Source: Heterobasidion occidentale
Taxonomy: Eukaryota; Basidiomycota; Agaricomycetes; Russulales; Bondarzewiaceae
Length of the DNA: 64,000 bases
Assembly: GCA_039111635.1 (NCBI GenBank)
Contig: JBCAQO010000012.1
Span: 992,001-1,056,000, forward strand
Direction of reading: 5' to 3'
A model generated the notes under the pieces. That model was not told the origin of the DNA. It saw nothing but the letters and a program-made list of their open reading frames with translations, and made no database searches. This document shows, in pieces, positions 21,036 through 31,748 of the stretch (its first letter is position 1; each line of letters opens with the position of its first letter). A program made the translations under genes and the position numbers.

Positions 21036-21819
21036 GGGACAGGGTAAGCAATCCACCCGAGTAATATCAAGCCTCTGTTATCTATAGATTACTCATATTT
21101 ACACGAAGAAATGGACATTATATTAGAAGTTAAACAAATTAGTAGTGGTCATAACATATATGAGGTATCATATGATGAACATGGTCTCCTACCGTTGATC
21201 ATAATCATGCTAGACCCGAAATTGAAGCAAGGTCCATTGGTCAAGATCCGGAACCTTCAGCACTTCGATGCTAAGTTATTATAGTCAAGAGTGCATGATT
21301 CGGAGCTAAGGAAGGCGAATTGCTCACCAGATTGGATTGGAGATGACGATGCCTCTTCGTATTGTCATGCTAAGTTGTTGGAACTCCAAAAAAGGCACAG
21401 AAGGCATTGCAGATGTGGTCCTTCTCAAGTTGATGTGTGTATTGTTGAGATTGCCGTTGCTGAAGACCCTGCCCAAATCCCTTCGAAGGTGAGATATCAG
21501 CTTCAGTAGCACAATGCGTTAACAAATGAATAGACAAACGGATGTGTGATTATTTGAGGGTCCAATAATAGGCCTTTGCCTCCTGTAAGAAGAATAGTGC
21601 AAATCAAGATGAGTCGATGATAAGCAGGCTTTGATTAATTAGCGCGCACCTTGGAAACCCGTTACGAATGCCGCTTTTGAAGTCTTCCAGTACTGCACAT
21701 GTTGGCAGAATGCTAAGAAGGCACCACGCAGCTGATCATCACTGTCGTCATGCTGGGTGGGTATCACCAAGTCATTGTTTATGTACTTTCTCCATTTTCC
21801 ATCTAACGAATCGTTATGA

Positions 21820-23750
21820 GTTCTTCTAAAAGAAATGCATCCTAGTGTTTGCCCTGCTCCGAGTTTGAAATGGTGAGCGTGACCTTGACAAATCAGAACA
21901 AAGGGATCGTGAAGGGGATATTTGGATTTCTGCGCGCCTCGAGCTCATGGTCAATGAATTCATATACAATCGAAAGGAGGGTGCAGCCCACTGGATACAG
22001 AGGGTTTCAAGAATGAGGTGTTGAATCTGGGTGTTCACGCTATGTATATGAATAGAATTAGTGTCCAGATTGCGGTAATAGGCTTGCTTAACGGCAATGC
22101 AAGTCTGCAGCTGTCCGAAGTGCTTGAACAGCGGGGGATTGATCAGACATCTGCACATTATCTTGAATGACCCACATTGTGATGACGACATTGGAGAATA
22201 GAAGAGAGTCGCCTACAACGGAACGACCTCTTGCATCCATGCTGTGAATCCGGAGTCTGAAGTTTTGTGATCTTGGAGTTGTTTGACTAGGCATTGAAAG
22301 GACTTCTTTGGGCAGATATAAATGACCACATTGATTGGACAAACATCACCTGAAGTCATATATAAGCACTGGCAACCAAGAGGTATCACATTTGGTGGAA
22401 TGGACTTACGCAAGGCTTGAACAGAACACTCTTTAGGAGCCTGTTGTCCTCGAAGTGCACAATGAACACCATCCTCATAGGTAGCATCACCAGACATCGA
22501 CAGGTCTGCATCGTCGACCTGAGACAGAGAGAACAAGGGATCTTGACGTTGATTGAGCTTGATCCGCGTTGAAAGGTGCTTGTCCTCTTCAGATGCCGAT
22601 GCTGATTTGGAAGGCATACTGGGCTGTCAAAGTGATTGTAAACATAGAAGAACACTAGGAGCATGATCACATAGTACATGGCAGTGCATTCACACGCCAT
22701 GTACAGATTGGCGGTATGTGATCATGAATTTGAACAGGTGGTATGTTGAGCACTTACCTGTGCTTGCTTCTTCCCCTTTCCTTTGTCTATTTTGACTGGT
22801 GCTGTGAATGATGCCTGGATGTGCGACATTTGTCGTGACTACAAAGGATATTAGATCAACACCCCTCAGTCCTATGAAACGGCTTCACTTACTGCTCCTT
22901 CTTTGCCTTTTATGAGCTCTTCTTGTTTGAGGGCATCATCAATATGAGCAGTGATCGTGGAATATATAGCAGGGGGGAGTTCAAGCATGAGACTGATTGT
23001 TGAAGCCTTGAATTCAACGGGATTGCCCTTCTTGCGTGCATTGGGTTTGTAGAACTCCAACGATATAGTGTCAGACTCTGGATCAAGCACACCAAGCTCA
23101 ACCCAATTCATATTTGAAGGATGAAAGAGTTGACAGGTACTGGTAATCCTTCGACCAAGTGATGAACTCTGGATACAGAGTGTTGTACATGACATTTTCA
23201 AGTCACGCCCTCCGATGCGAGCTGGAACCTCTCCTATAGAGCTGAAGACATGCTGCAATGCATGAAGCTGCTGTGAGTAATCAAACTTCGAGCATAATAG
23301 ATAACGTACACCAATGGGAATGCCTTGTCGCCAACCCGACACCCTAGTCATCAAGGTTGCCATCATAGTGACACCCTCACCCTTTGCTCCAGTACGAGCA
23401 TATTCCCTCAAGTGCTGCTGCATAACGTTGAACAACGCATGGGCAGCTTGGTAGCCCAGATTTGCTTATGTCATGATATGAAGCGACGGAGGGATGATTG
23501 GTGCAGTGCTTGTACCTCCTGATGTGGCACCAGGGGGGCCGCCAGGAAAATGCACTCGAGGGACCTTTAATGTGTGCTTTGGTGGTAGGATTGGTGGAGG
23601 CGGCATTCTCTCACGAGATGTGATTTGCGCTACTCTCGTGCCTATATGTTGAACAGGAGCAGTGCGTTCTGATGTTTGTAATCTAGTCAATAAACAATGA
23701 GTGAGAATATGTCTACATACCTCCGTGTTGGGCAGCCACAACGTGTTTTC
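21820..23750 (-). pseudogene. Accessory gene of the TIR transposon (unknown)
   Basis: Several minus-strand open blocks (23741-23466, 23435-22872, 22617-22213, 22191-21826) are separated by GT-AG-like gaps of 50-150 bp, suggesting one multi-exon gene. The longest block (187 aa) includes a segment beginning FNVMQQHLREYARTGAKG and ends in an acidic/Lys tail. A Ser/Asp/Glu-rich block follows. I do not recognise a named domain. Its place inside the TIRs suggests a transposon-borne partner of the transposase. Confidence 0.5.
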
Positions 23751-24209
23751 TAATCTGTGCGTGATTTGGCGGCTTCAGATGGACTGTCGGAGACATTGAA
23801 CTTGATGAAGCTTGACCTTGAAAGCAGCAAGAGCAAAAAATGAAGACTTTTCAATAAGGATTCAAGGAAAAAAAAACACTAGAGCTTCGAGAGACAGTTG
23901 AGGATTTGTGCTGGTAATATGCATAACATTCAGGACAAAGTTCTCAATCTTTACCGCTCATCTTGTCTTGTATGATACACATTGTATCGGATGATAGCAT
24001 ATGACCACATGACTCTCTTCCGTGACACTTCTGCTATGGGATTTTGGGCGTAAAAGACGCTGCAAGACTGGAATCGTTTATAAGAAGTTTGAGGAATGGA
24101 ATGAGTGTGAGGTTCAAAACAGGGGTGAGATTAGAATATTAGAGGATTGTAAGAGTCGGGAAGATTCTAAGGAGGGGCAGGTATCGCTCTTGGTATCAAA
24201 TAATGGATG

Positions 24210-24588
24210 AATGATTAGATGTTTTATTAAAAAGAGCGCTGTCCGACAGCGTACATTGCTTACTGTGGGATTCAACACCCGACTAGGCACACTTTAAAAC
24301 CTGTTATTGCAATGGTATGTAATCAAATGAAGGTAGACTAAAATAAGTCTGTAGCAGCGTCGTCAGATGCCCCCACCTCAGAACCTGTATCCGAGAAGTC
24401 AGCATACAATACTTCTGACTCCTGTCCTACACTATCGTGGAAGCCTCGGTTTTCCGTGCTCGTCTCAGTATTATGGCTGCCAAGGTGGAGGTCCTGCAGT
24501 CCGGGAATGAGAGGAATTTCCTCTAATCATGCTGACTACTAGCACCAGAATGTTGGTCTAGCACATCTTAAAACGCAAGATCTTGCGG
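24210..24588. other. Spacer between the two transposon genes
   Basis: No supported coding sequence was found between the accessory gene region and the transposase 3' end. Confidence 0.35.
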
Positions 24589-26129
24589 CTAGTTGTAGAG
24601 GAGTTGGATAAGATAGCAGTATATATTCCAGAACGAATCAAAGGAGACTTGAGGTTTGCCAAGGTCGAGATATAACGGCTGAACACGATCAACAAACTCG
24701 TCGGGAATGAGTTTGAAGACCTCATGAGCTGGTGGAGCCCATCTCTGTTGCAGCTTGTCTAGGAGAGCATCTGAAATCACGACCTATGCAGGGCATCTGT
24801 CAATCAATCTGTATCTATGAAGGAATATAGAGAACACACCTTGAAATCAATGGAATCATACCAATGCGGATTCTGGCAGATCAGCTCAGGAATCCCATGG
24901 GGCAAGATCTTATGCCTGTTTGCACAATGAGCGGTCATATTGCACTGATAGACCCAGGTGTTGAGTTTACTCTGAAGCCAAGGAATTGTGACCAATAAAA
25001 CAGGAGACTAAAAAGTACAAATAAAATGGATACGACAATGAAAATAAAGAACCTACACTTCCAATGGATTACCAATATTCTGCACCCTGGTCTCAAGGAG
25101 ATTCTCAAATCCAGGTGCCTAGTCAGATTGCATGATAGACCAGTGAGCCTCAGGCTTGATATTCTGGTGTTTCCGCATCTATTGATGCTGCAGTGTCTCA
25201 GCAAGTGACAGGTCTAGCAGGTGGCATGTAGAGGCATGGGCATTGGCGACACCAAAATTTTCAGATCCAGGGTCGCTTTGTGTAATGAGGGGGGTGCTTA
25301 GATCCAATAGTTAGTCCTGTAGATGTATCATAGCGAATCAAGAATGTGCCCTTCTCATGGTATGCAGCTTCAATGTAGAATCCTGCAATCAGCCTTGGAT
25401 TTCAGTTAGTCCACCAGATCTTCATCCAATGGATGAAGCGTAATAAGGATCAACGCAGCAGTGTAAAAATAAACCAAACCACTTCTACTTATCGTGCTGA
25501 TCCATGGCCCATATAGAGTTCAGACCCGCCGCCCAGAAAGTGCGACACTTGAATTTCTAGTGCTGGTGTTTGTTGACGGCTTCGGGCCCAGTGAGGGTGA
25601 GATACTGTGCTACTAGAGCTCTAAACAAATTATGACCCTTCACAGAGGCTCGAGAAGCTAAAAACTCTTACCGAGGCATACAGATGTTGCTCTCGATTTG
25701 GAGGGCCTTTGTGATAGAGTCAGCACCACAATTAGGGAAATGATGCTTGATTTCGGTGACATGGGCGGCAATAGTTTCAACAGTGTGTGCCTGCTGCCGA
25801 GTGCTTTTAAGGCCCCACTTCTTGCGCAACCGCCAAACTGACTTCGTTCTTAAGGACCGACCAATATGTTTAGTTTATCAAGCTGCCTACGAGAACCTAG
25901 TAAGTTGAAATCTACTCACCCTAGTCCATATACATCACGATCAAAGTTCTCCAGCGTCAAGTTGGCGACCTGTGCATCCATTAGGCCAAGGTGATAGTAG
26001 AGCTTGATCCAAGGTTCTAAATCATCCTCTGGAGCTGAAGCAAAGCGCAAAGTTTGTCAAATACACACATATGACATACTAGCTCAACGTACGTAGGGGC
26101 TTGTACTGGTTAGGCATCTTAGAACCCAT
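24589..26129 (-). pseudogene. Integrase-core DDE transposase, decayed
   Basis: Exons on the minus strand, read right to left, begin at ATG 26129 (MGSKMPNQYKPL), splice to a segment with LYYHLGLMDAQVANL (a helical DNA-binding-like start), then HFPNCGADSITKAL, then the first catalytic region (AGLNSIWAMDQHDK near 25510), the second (LITQSDPGSENFG near 25270), and a C-terminal part (IPWLQSKLN near 24980, NRHKILPHGIPE near 24920, QQRWAPPAHEVF near 24740). This is the rve-like integrase family common in Agaricomycete genomes. Some stops (near 25180 and 25130) interrupt it, and at least six introns are implied. It is probably inactive. Confidence 0.75.
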
Positions 26130-26245
26130 AGCTAGGAGCTCAAAATAAATGAGCAGCAGATGTTGCGGTTGATCGCAGGTAGGTGTGAGAATAGCTCGGA
26201 TTCAATATCACTCTGGCTGTTTGCTCAGGCTCACCGGTCACCGCT

Positions 26246-26450
26246 AGTATTTCTATTTCATCTTTTGCTAATACTTATTCCATACCTCACTAGTGGAATT
26301 TCAGACCTAGCCGGTATATTTACTAATGCTAAAGTTGAGATTTCAACCATAAAAACTCAGAGGAGGAGTTTCTGGGGCTGTATGCCATGCCACTTATGTC
26401 AAAGCGCAGCATCCGATTGCAAAATAAGCTGTCCACTCCCTGTTGCCATA
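26246..26450 (-). repeat. Right terminal inverted repeat (~200 bp)
   Basis: It pairs with 20838-21035 and ends GTTGCCATA. Confidence 0.85.
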
Positions 26451-26747
26451 AAGTACAAGAGTAGGCACTGACAGAGAGAGGCAGTGGCCATAGGGCTTGT
26501 AAAGGGATAGCTTCAGGAAGCATGGACATTTACCCTATACCCTATATAGTATATAAGGCCCACAGAATAGGCCGAGGGTCTTAGTTTATTCTCTTTGTTA
26601 CTCTGTATCTTCACATACAGAGATCTCCACTATATACTCCTATATTATTCCTCTAATATAGTTGAGGCTTCTATTATCACTCTGTCCAGTGTGCAACCTA
26701 GGGAAGAATCTGATACTCTTGAGTTATTAAACAAGCAGTTCATAACA
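26451..26747 (+). repeat. LTR D-prime, right part (R-U5)
   Basis: It resumes after the transposon at AAGTACAAGAGTAGG and ends CATAACA. It holds a TATATAAG box at 26550 and the start-site word AGTTTATTCT at 26583-26592, 33 bp apart. It is followed by unrelated sequence, not a primer site, as expected for a 3' LTR. Confidence 0.85.
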
Positions 26748-27585
26748 GTGCTGGCCTCAGGTACAAGGCCAGTGGGAGGCACTGAACCAATTGTGGGCCC
26801 AGTGGTGACCAAGCCCTCTAAGGGGATAGTGGGCTCATCAAAGGGGGCAGCAGTGGGACGTGCACCTTAGTTGGCAACAAAATTGCAGAGTGTCAGCATA
26901 GCAGGCTGCTATGGAGGTCTAGCATGAGAAATTGTCAGTTATGCTGAAAAAACAGCAGAGATGTCTACAGAATTGGTACCTGTGCATATATTGTACCCAC
27001 TAATGCATGGCTCCATGTCCTTGTTTGTGAGATCTGTGTGGGATTAAATGAAGGCTATGTATCTAAGGAGAGGCTTGCAAGAAAGTCTGTAAAGGATAAC
27101 AAGAATGCCACATGAGCGGCGCGTCAATACAGAGCATGTCATGTATAAGTGCACCGGCTGCATTCTTGCCAGCTATTATTATACTGCACAAGACAATTGC
27201 AGTAGTACAGCCGTTGGGGGCTCGGGGCATGCTGGGAACTGGTGAGTTCATATAATAGAAGGAAAATATGTGACTTACCAGGACCTATTGGCAAAGGAGC
27301 TGCAACAAGTATTGGATGACATTGATGTGATGCACCATATTGATTGTGTCATGTGGTCAGGCAGTCAGCCTCACAAGAAACAGCTGCAGTCATTACACAA
27401 CTGAGAGAACTTGGGACTGGTGAGTGAATTGAGGGTGAAGGTGCCTTGTTGGTATGAAACATTGTGTTGCTCATAATTTAGCAGAAATTTGAACAATGGC
27501 TAGGTGGTAATAGGTGAGCCGATTGTAAGATAGATGTGCTCGCCATCTCTAGATTATGCTAGCCGCAGTTCTCACTGGGCCTTAT
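26748..27585. other. AT-rich intergenic sequence
   Basis: No gene is supported. A frame open from within the LTR to 26870 reads into Gly/Pro-rich sequence by chance. Confidence 0.4.
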
Positions 27586-27587
27586 GG

Positions 27588-27660
27588 CTCAGTGGTTTAG
27601 AGCATTGGTCTAGGGTGTATAGGCATGAGATTTTGGTTCAACTCTGGTGATGGATAAATT
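27588..27660 (+). repeat. tRNA-derived SINE-like head 1
   Basis: It carries an RNA polymerase III A box (TGGCTCAGTGGTTTAGAGCA) and, about 45 bp on, a B box (GGTTCAACTCTGG). The ends do not pair as a tRNA acceptor stem, so this is more likely a SINE head than a working tRNA. A related head is near 34920-34850 on the other strand. Confidence 0.5.
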
Positions 27661-29430
27661 CATTATAATGTGTGACTTTAGTCTGATTAGCGAGCTTTGT
27701 AGACACTCTATGATTGAAGTTGTAGTAATAGGTCGAGAGATCATGAGACTCGGATGGTTGCTATTTTTCCAAAAATCTATAATAAATTAGCTCTAATTAG
27801 AGCTTATAATCTCAGAATTAGAAGGGGGGTAAGCTGAAAATCCTGAATAATGATTGACAACAATCTAGCTGGATCTATGCTTAACTATGGTTAATTTGAT
27901 ATGGAGCTTTTTCCTGATGAGGGATCGGATAGGATGACAGTCACAGCCGAAAAGAAGTTGTGGACAATGGAAGGTGTAATAGAGGAGACAGAAGACTGCA
28001 ACTGAGTGACAAAGAGTTGAGCGGGATGCAGAGAAGTGGAGTAGGGGATATATTAAAATTTGAAGGCAAAGTGGAAGAATGAGAAGGCAAAAAGGCAGAG
28101 GTAGCTAGCAGATGGACTGGTAGAGAGACAAGGGACATAAAGGAATGAGAGCTGTGAAAATGAAGAGTGGGAAAATGAGAATAAGAAGGAGAAGGGTAGT
28201 GGAGGGGGTCCAACATAAGAGAGTAAAGAGACTAGTGATGTAAGGGGATTCTAAAGAAGAGCACATAGTCAGAGAGTAAAAGAGAAGCAGCACAAACTAC
28301 ATGTGGCCTGTAACCTGTTGGAATCTATATGAGGTTGATCTCAAGACACAATGGAGAAAAGGGTGACAAAAAGATAAAGTTCAATTCTGTTGGCCTAGCG
28401 ATATATAAGATAGGCCGCAAGCAAACACAACTACATTATGTGGCATTACTTTTACCATGACATTAAGTGACAATTAAGTAACCAAACATTGCTAAGTAGT
28501 ACTTGTCAATAATAAGTCAACCAAGAGAATAAGAGCAACTGAAAGTGCATAATACTTGGTGTTGATGCATGTTTAATGAGTGGTTGATATGCTATGATAG
28601 AAACTACATGCCTAATGAGTGGTCTTTAGACAAAAATGAGCTCATTTATACTGTCACACAATCTTGGTAGACTCAGAGCTTACTTAGATATTGGAACTTG
28701 GAGGGCTAGAGCTGCTAGCATGTATTGTGTGCTTATACAAAATAAATAGAGCACTGGCCATGAGTGGTCTTGAAGAAACAATTAGTGGAGGTTAGAACAA
28801 AAGTGTCATGGCAAAGGATTAAACCAAGCCAAGATTGGAGGTAGCGATACAGACCAACACAGCTAGTTAACCCATTAGCTACGGGTGCTTCCATGTTAGA
28901 CCCCACAAGCTCCACTTGACTACATTACTTATGTTTAATTTATTGTTCTTATTCTATTTTACCCTTAGCATTATGAGAAAGATTCAAAATCTATCTTCTC
29001 TTTGACTGGGCCCAAAATTAAAAAAGTAGCACAGAGCAAATATACATAAAATAGATACAAAGAATTGCTCCATGCCTAATTTCTCAATTTCTTCTTGGTG
29101 AGAGAGAAGATAGTGTTTTTCTTACAAATGTAACACTTTCCTCTACCAAATATGACACCCGGGTATCATGTGATGTAGTCGTGTTTGCTTGTGGCCTACC
29201 TTATAGGGAACACCTGAACGGGGAGAGACTGGTCTAATAGACCGGTAGACAATAGACTTTGAGACTTAAGAACATCTAGATATTGTAGACTTTGGGACTT
29301 TGGGATGGGCAGTAGGGCTAAAGCTGGCTAGAGGTGTTGAGCTTCTTTAGAGCACTAAATAGTATCAAACAAATGCCTATCGGACACATAGATCTGTCGA
29401 CATTACTATAGCAGGCAGCGACAATAAAGC
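27661..29430. other. AT-rich, mostly noncoding region with a purine-rich tract
   Basis: Around 27940-28210 the plus strand is strongly purine-rich (g/a runs such as agaaggagaagggtag). The long minus-strand Ser/Leu/Pro frames there are a by-product of that bias. No gene, LTR or TIR was recognised. Confidence 0.4.
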
Positions 29431-29439
29431 AATACTGCT

Positions 29440-31465
29440 ATCTAGCCTCTCTTGTCTTCTTATCGACCATCCAAAACTCACTGAACACCTTACCATTGAC
29501 TTGCTTTTCCAATTTTTTTGCCTTATCCATCGTCTAAAGGAAACCCTATCTTGGCACCTATTACCCATCTTGAAAGACCATCCTCTCTTTTTGCCTCAGA
29601 AGATACAAGGCTTCTGCACAGCTGCTCTTAATATGGAAGATCAGGGCATTGTTTCCAACTGTTGGGCAGCCTTCCGGAATGTGGTGTGGGAAATGAATAC
29701 AACAAATAGTCAAAAGGCCTGTGATCTGGTTGATCTCTTTCTCAAGCATGGTGTTAAGCATGGTGTTGGTACATTATGTTCATTCGTGTGCAGTAAGGTT
29801 TTTTTATGCATATTACCCCCTGATGTGAAAATGTCTGGATCTGCACTGCTCGGGAGGACATAATAGGCTACAACCTTAAGCCCCTTCCTATTTGGTCATA
29901 CTCTGCAAAGCGCCCTTGTGAGTTGCTTAATTCATACCTTGTATCAACTATTCTAACTTGCACCCTGGTCCACAGGATATGGCACTTGGTATTACCCCAA
30001 TTAATATCTCTACAATGGGATTCAAACCTATTATCTTGGCATTCTGCACACAGTCCACGTCATGATGCACTTGTATGTTGAGTCTGCACTATGCGAGCAC
30101 TTTGCCAACTCCATAGTTTGTGCCTGGTAAGTGAGACTCACTGTGGACAGTTATATTTAACTCATCATTCACAGGGTTTCTGCCACAAATAACACCCACA
30201 TATATGAGCTAGATCACACTGTCCCTCAGGAAGTCTATTGGCCTGTCAACCTCTTGCTCACCGGTGAGCTTGTTTGAGATGCTTTCTTCTTGCATGGCCT
30301 CATCTGACTCTCACGAGAAGTTGCAGATTCTCATCCTTAGCAACAGCTTTCATTTGGACTGTCTTTGTGAGGCTCCCAAAGCTTGTAACATTGTAGCAGT
30401 TGGCCCAGGCCAGAAACTGTGGAATCATGCATGCGAGCAGTATTGCACCACCAAGGAGAGGAGTGATGCAGTCTGTGCATGTATCTATCAATATGTATTT
30501 ATCTTCTATCACCTTACTGTATGTAGATTCTCTTTGTGCTGTTGTCTGCGATGGGGTGACCGTCGGATGTCCATGTTGTGGTCACCATGACTGTCAACTG
30601 CCTCTTCCAACCCAGCGGATCAAGTATTGTGCCAAGCACTCTTGGAAAGAGGCCATATGTTGCATTGCGACTTGCGACAAACTAAGTGAGCCTGGGTTTC
30701 AAACTTGCAACTTGCCAGACCATTGTGCAATGGAGAAACGCGGTGTTGAGGAACATTCTGCCATGTTCCAGTTATGCAAACACCTTGAATGGTGCAAGGC
30801 CACACTCATCAATGACCTGATGACCCTCAATGAAAACATGGCAGATCCCTCAGCTGCCATGGCTTATGACGATGCTGTTGAGATAGAAGGGCCAGCCATA
30901 TGTGCTGGGAAGTTGGACATTGGCAACACCAAACTGCACACATAATTTGGATGTTTTAGAACCCATAGTGAGCAGCTCTGTGTGGCAACGTGTGGGGTTG
31001 TTCTTAGAAAGGAGACTTTCTATGGTTCAGAGACAGTCAATGGCATCCACATAAGTGTTGCTTGATTTCTATTGATCATAACTGACCGGTGTGTAGTTGT
31101 TTCTTTGTATGCTGTTTCCAACCCCTCAATAGCTTCCTAATGTCATTTTCTACAATAACAACTGCCATCTGAAGCAGTATATCACAAAAATTCAAGACCG
31201 CCATTTTGAGTTGTGCACTTTCCCTGTTGATGTTTTCCATATAAAGTCAAAGCACAAAGATTCTGATGAATTTTGCAGCCAGCACTGTAATCCGGCACTT
31301 TTTGGAGAACTCATGGTGAATAGTAAGTGATGGTTCAATTTGTAAGCGGCAAAAATGACGAACATGTGGTTCAGAGGATTCCATTTGATTATGCATAAAA
31401 TACAAAGAGATTGTTACAACTTCTTCCTAGACAAGATGATCAGACAGCAGAACAATATGGTAGTC
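29440..31465 (+). pseudogene. KDZ-transposon-associated CxC5/CxC6 protein gene, decayed
   Basis: The CxC5-like part spans about 29440-30330 (LFLKHGVKHGVG; a C-LDLH-C pair; LCEHFANSIVCAW joined across an intron to VSATN; ELVxDAFFLH). The segment VGPGQKLWNHACEQYC then leads, across a clean 46-bp intron (30481-30526), into the CxC6-like cluster (VCDGVTVGCPCC, HDC, YCAKH, CCIATC, GFQTC). After the stop at 30945, further family sequence appears at 31130-31465 (VDVFHIKSKHKDSDEFC, NFFLDKMIRQQN). These cysteine clusters are known from genes associated with Kyakuja-Dileera-Zisupton transposases in fungi. Several frameshifts and stops break the gene. No KDZ transposase core was found nearby. Confidence 0.75.
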
Positions 31466-31748
31466 AATGGCCTTGGCTTGTGTGGCGTGGCATATTATCA
31501 GATCCCTTGTTCACATCTCTTTAATAGTCCTTGACTTTTATAGACTGTAGTACCATGAAAGCAATTAGATTATTGTGAATGCTTGTATATTAAATGTGAG
31601 TATATGATGCATTGAAGATTACTCAAAAAAGGTAGAAAGAAAGAATCAAAAAAGGATCGCATAGTAGGATCATAAGGGCATAGGCATTTGGTAGAGATTG
31701 TAAAGAAGTATTCTAGTAAGAGGTATAACATATGACTCACCATCTAGA

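Larger units (their letters stand above)
20838..26450 (-). mobile_element. 5.6-kb TIR DNA transposon with integrase-like transposase
   Basis: Left end TATGGCAACAGGGAGTGG and right end CCACTCCCTGTTGCCATA are inverted repeats, and similarity extends about 200 bp on each side (20838-21035 and 26246-26450). It is flanked by AAGTAC at 20832-20837 and 26451-26456, within LTR D-prime. Uninterrupted LTR D copies (for example near 49411 and 59580) read agaagtacaagag across the site, confirming the exact insertion. Coding regions on the minus strand are the transposase gene near the right end and an accessory gene near the left end, both decayed. Confidence 0.85.

Noticed and set aside
27588..27660. 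A working tRNA gene
   Set aside because: A and B boxes fit, but the ends do not pair as an acceptor stem and no clear anticodon stem could be drawn.
27941..28293. Ser/Leu/Pro-rich minus-strand ORFs
   Set aside because: They are produced by the purine-rich bias of the plus strand, with no conserved feature.
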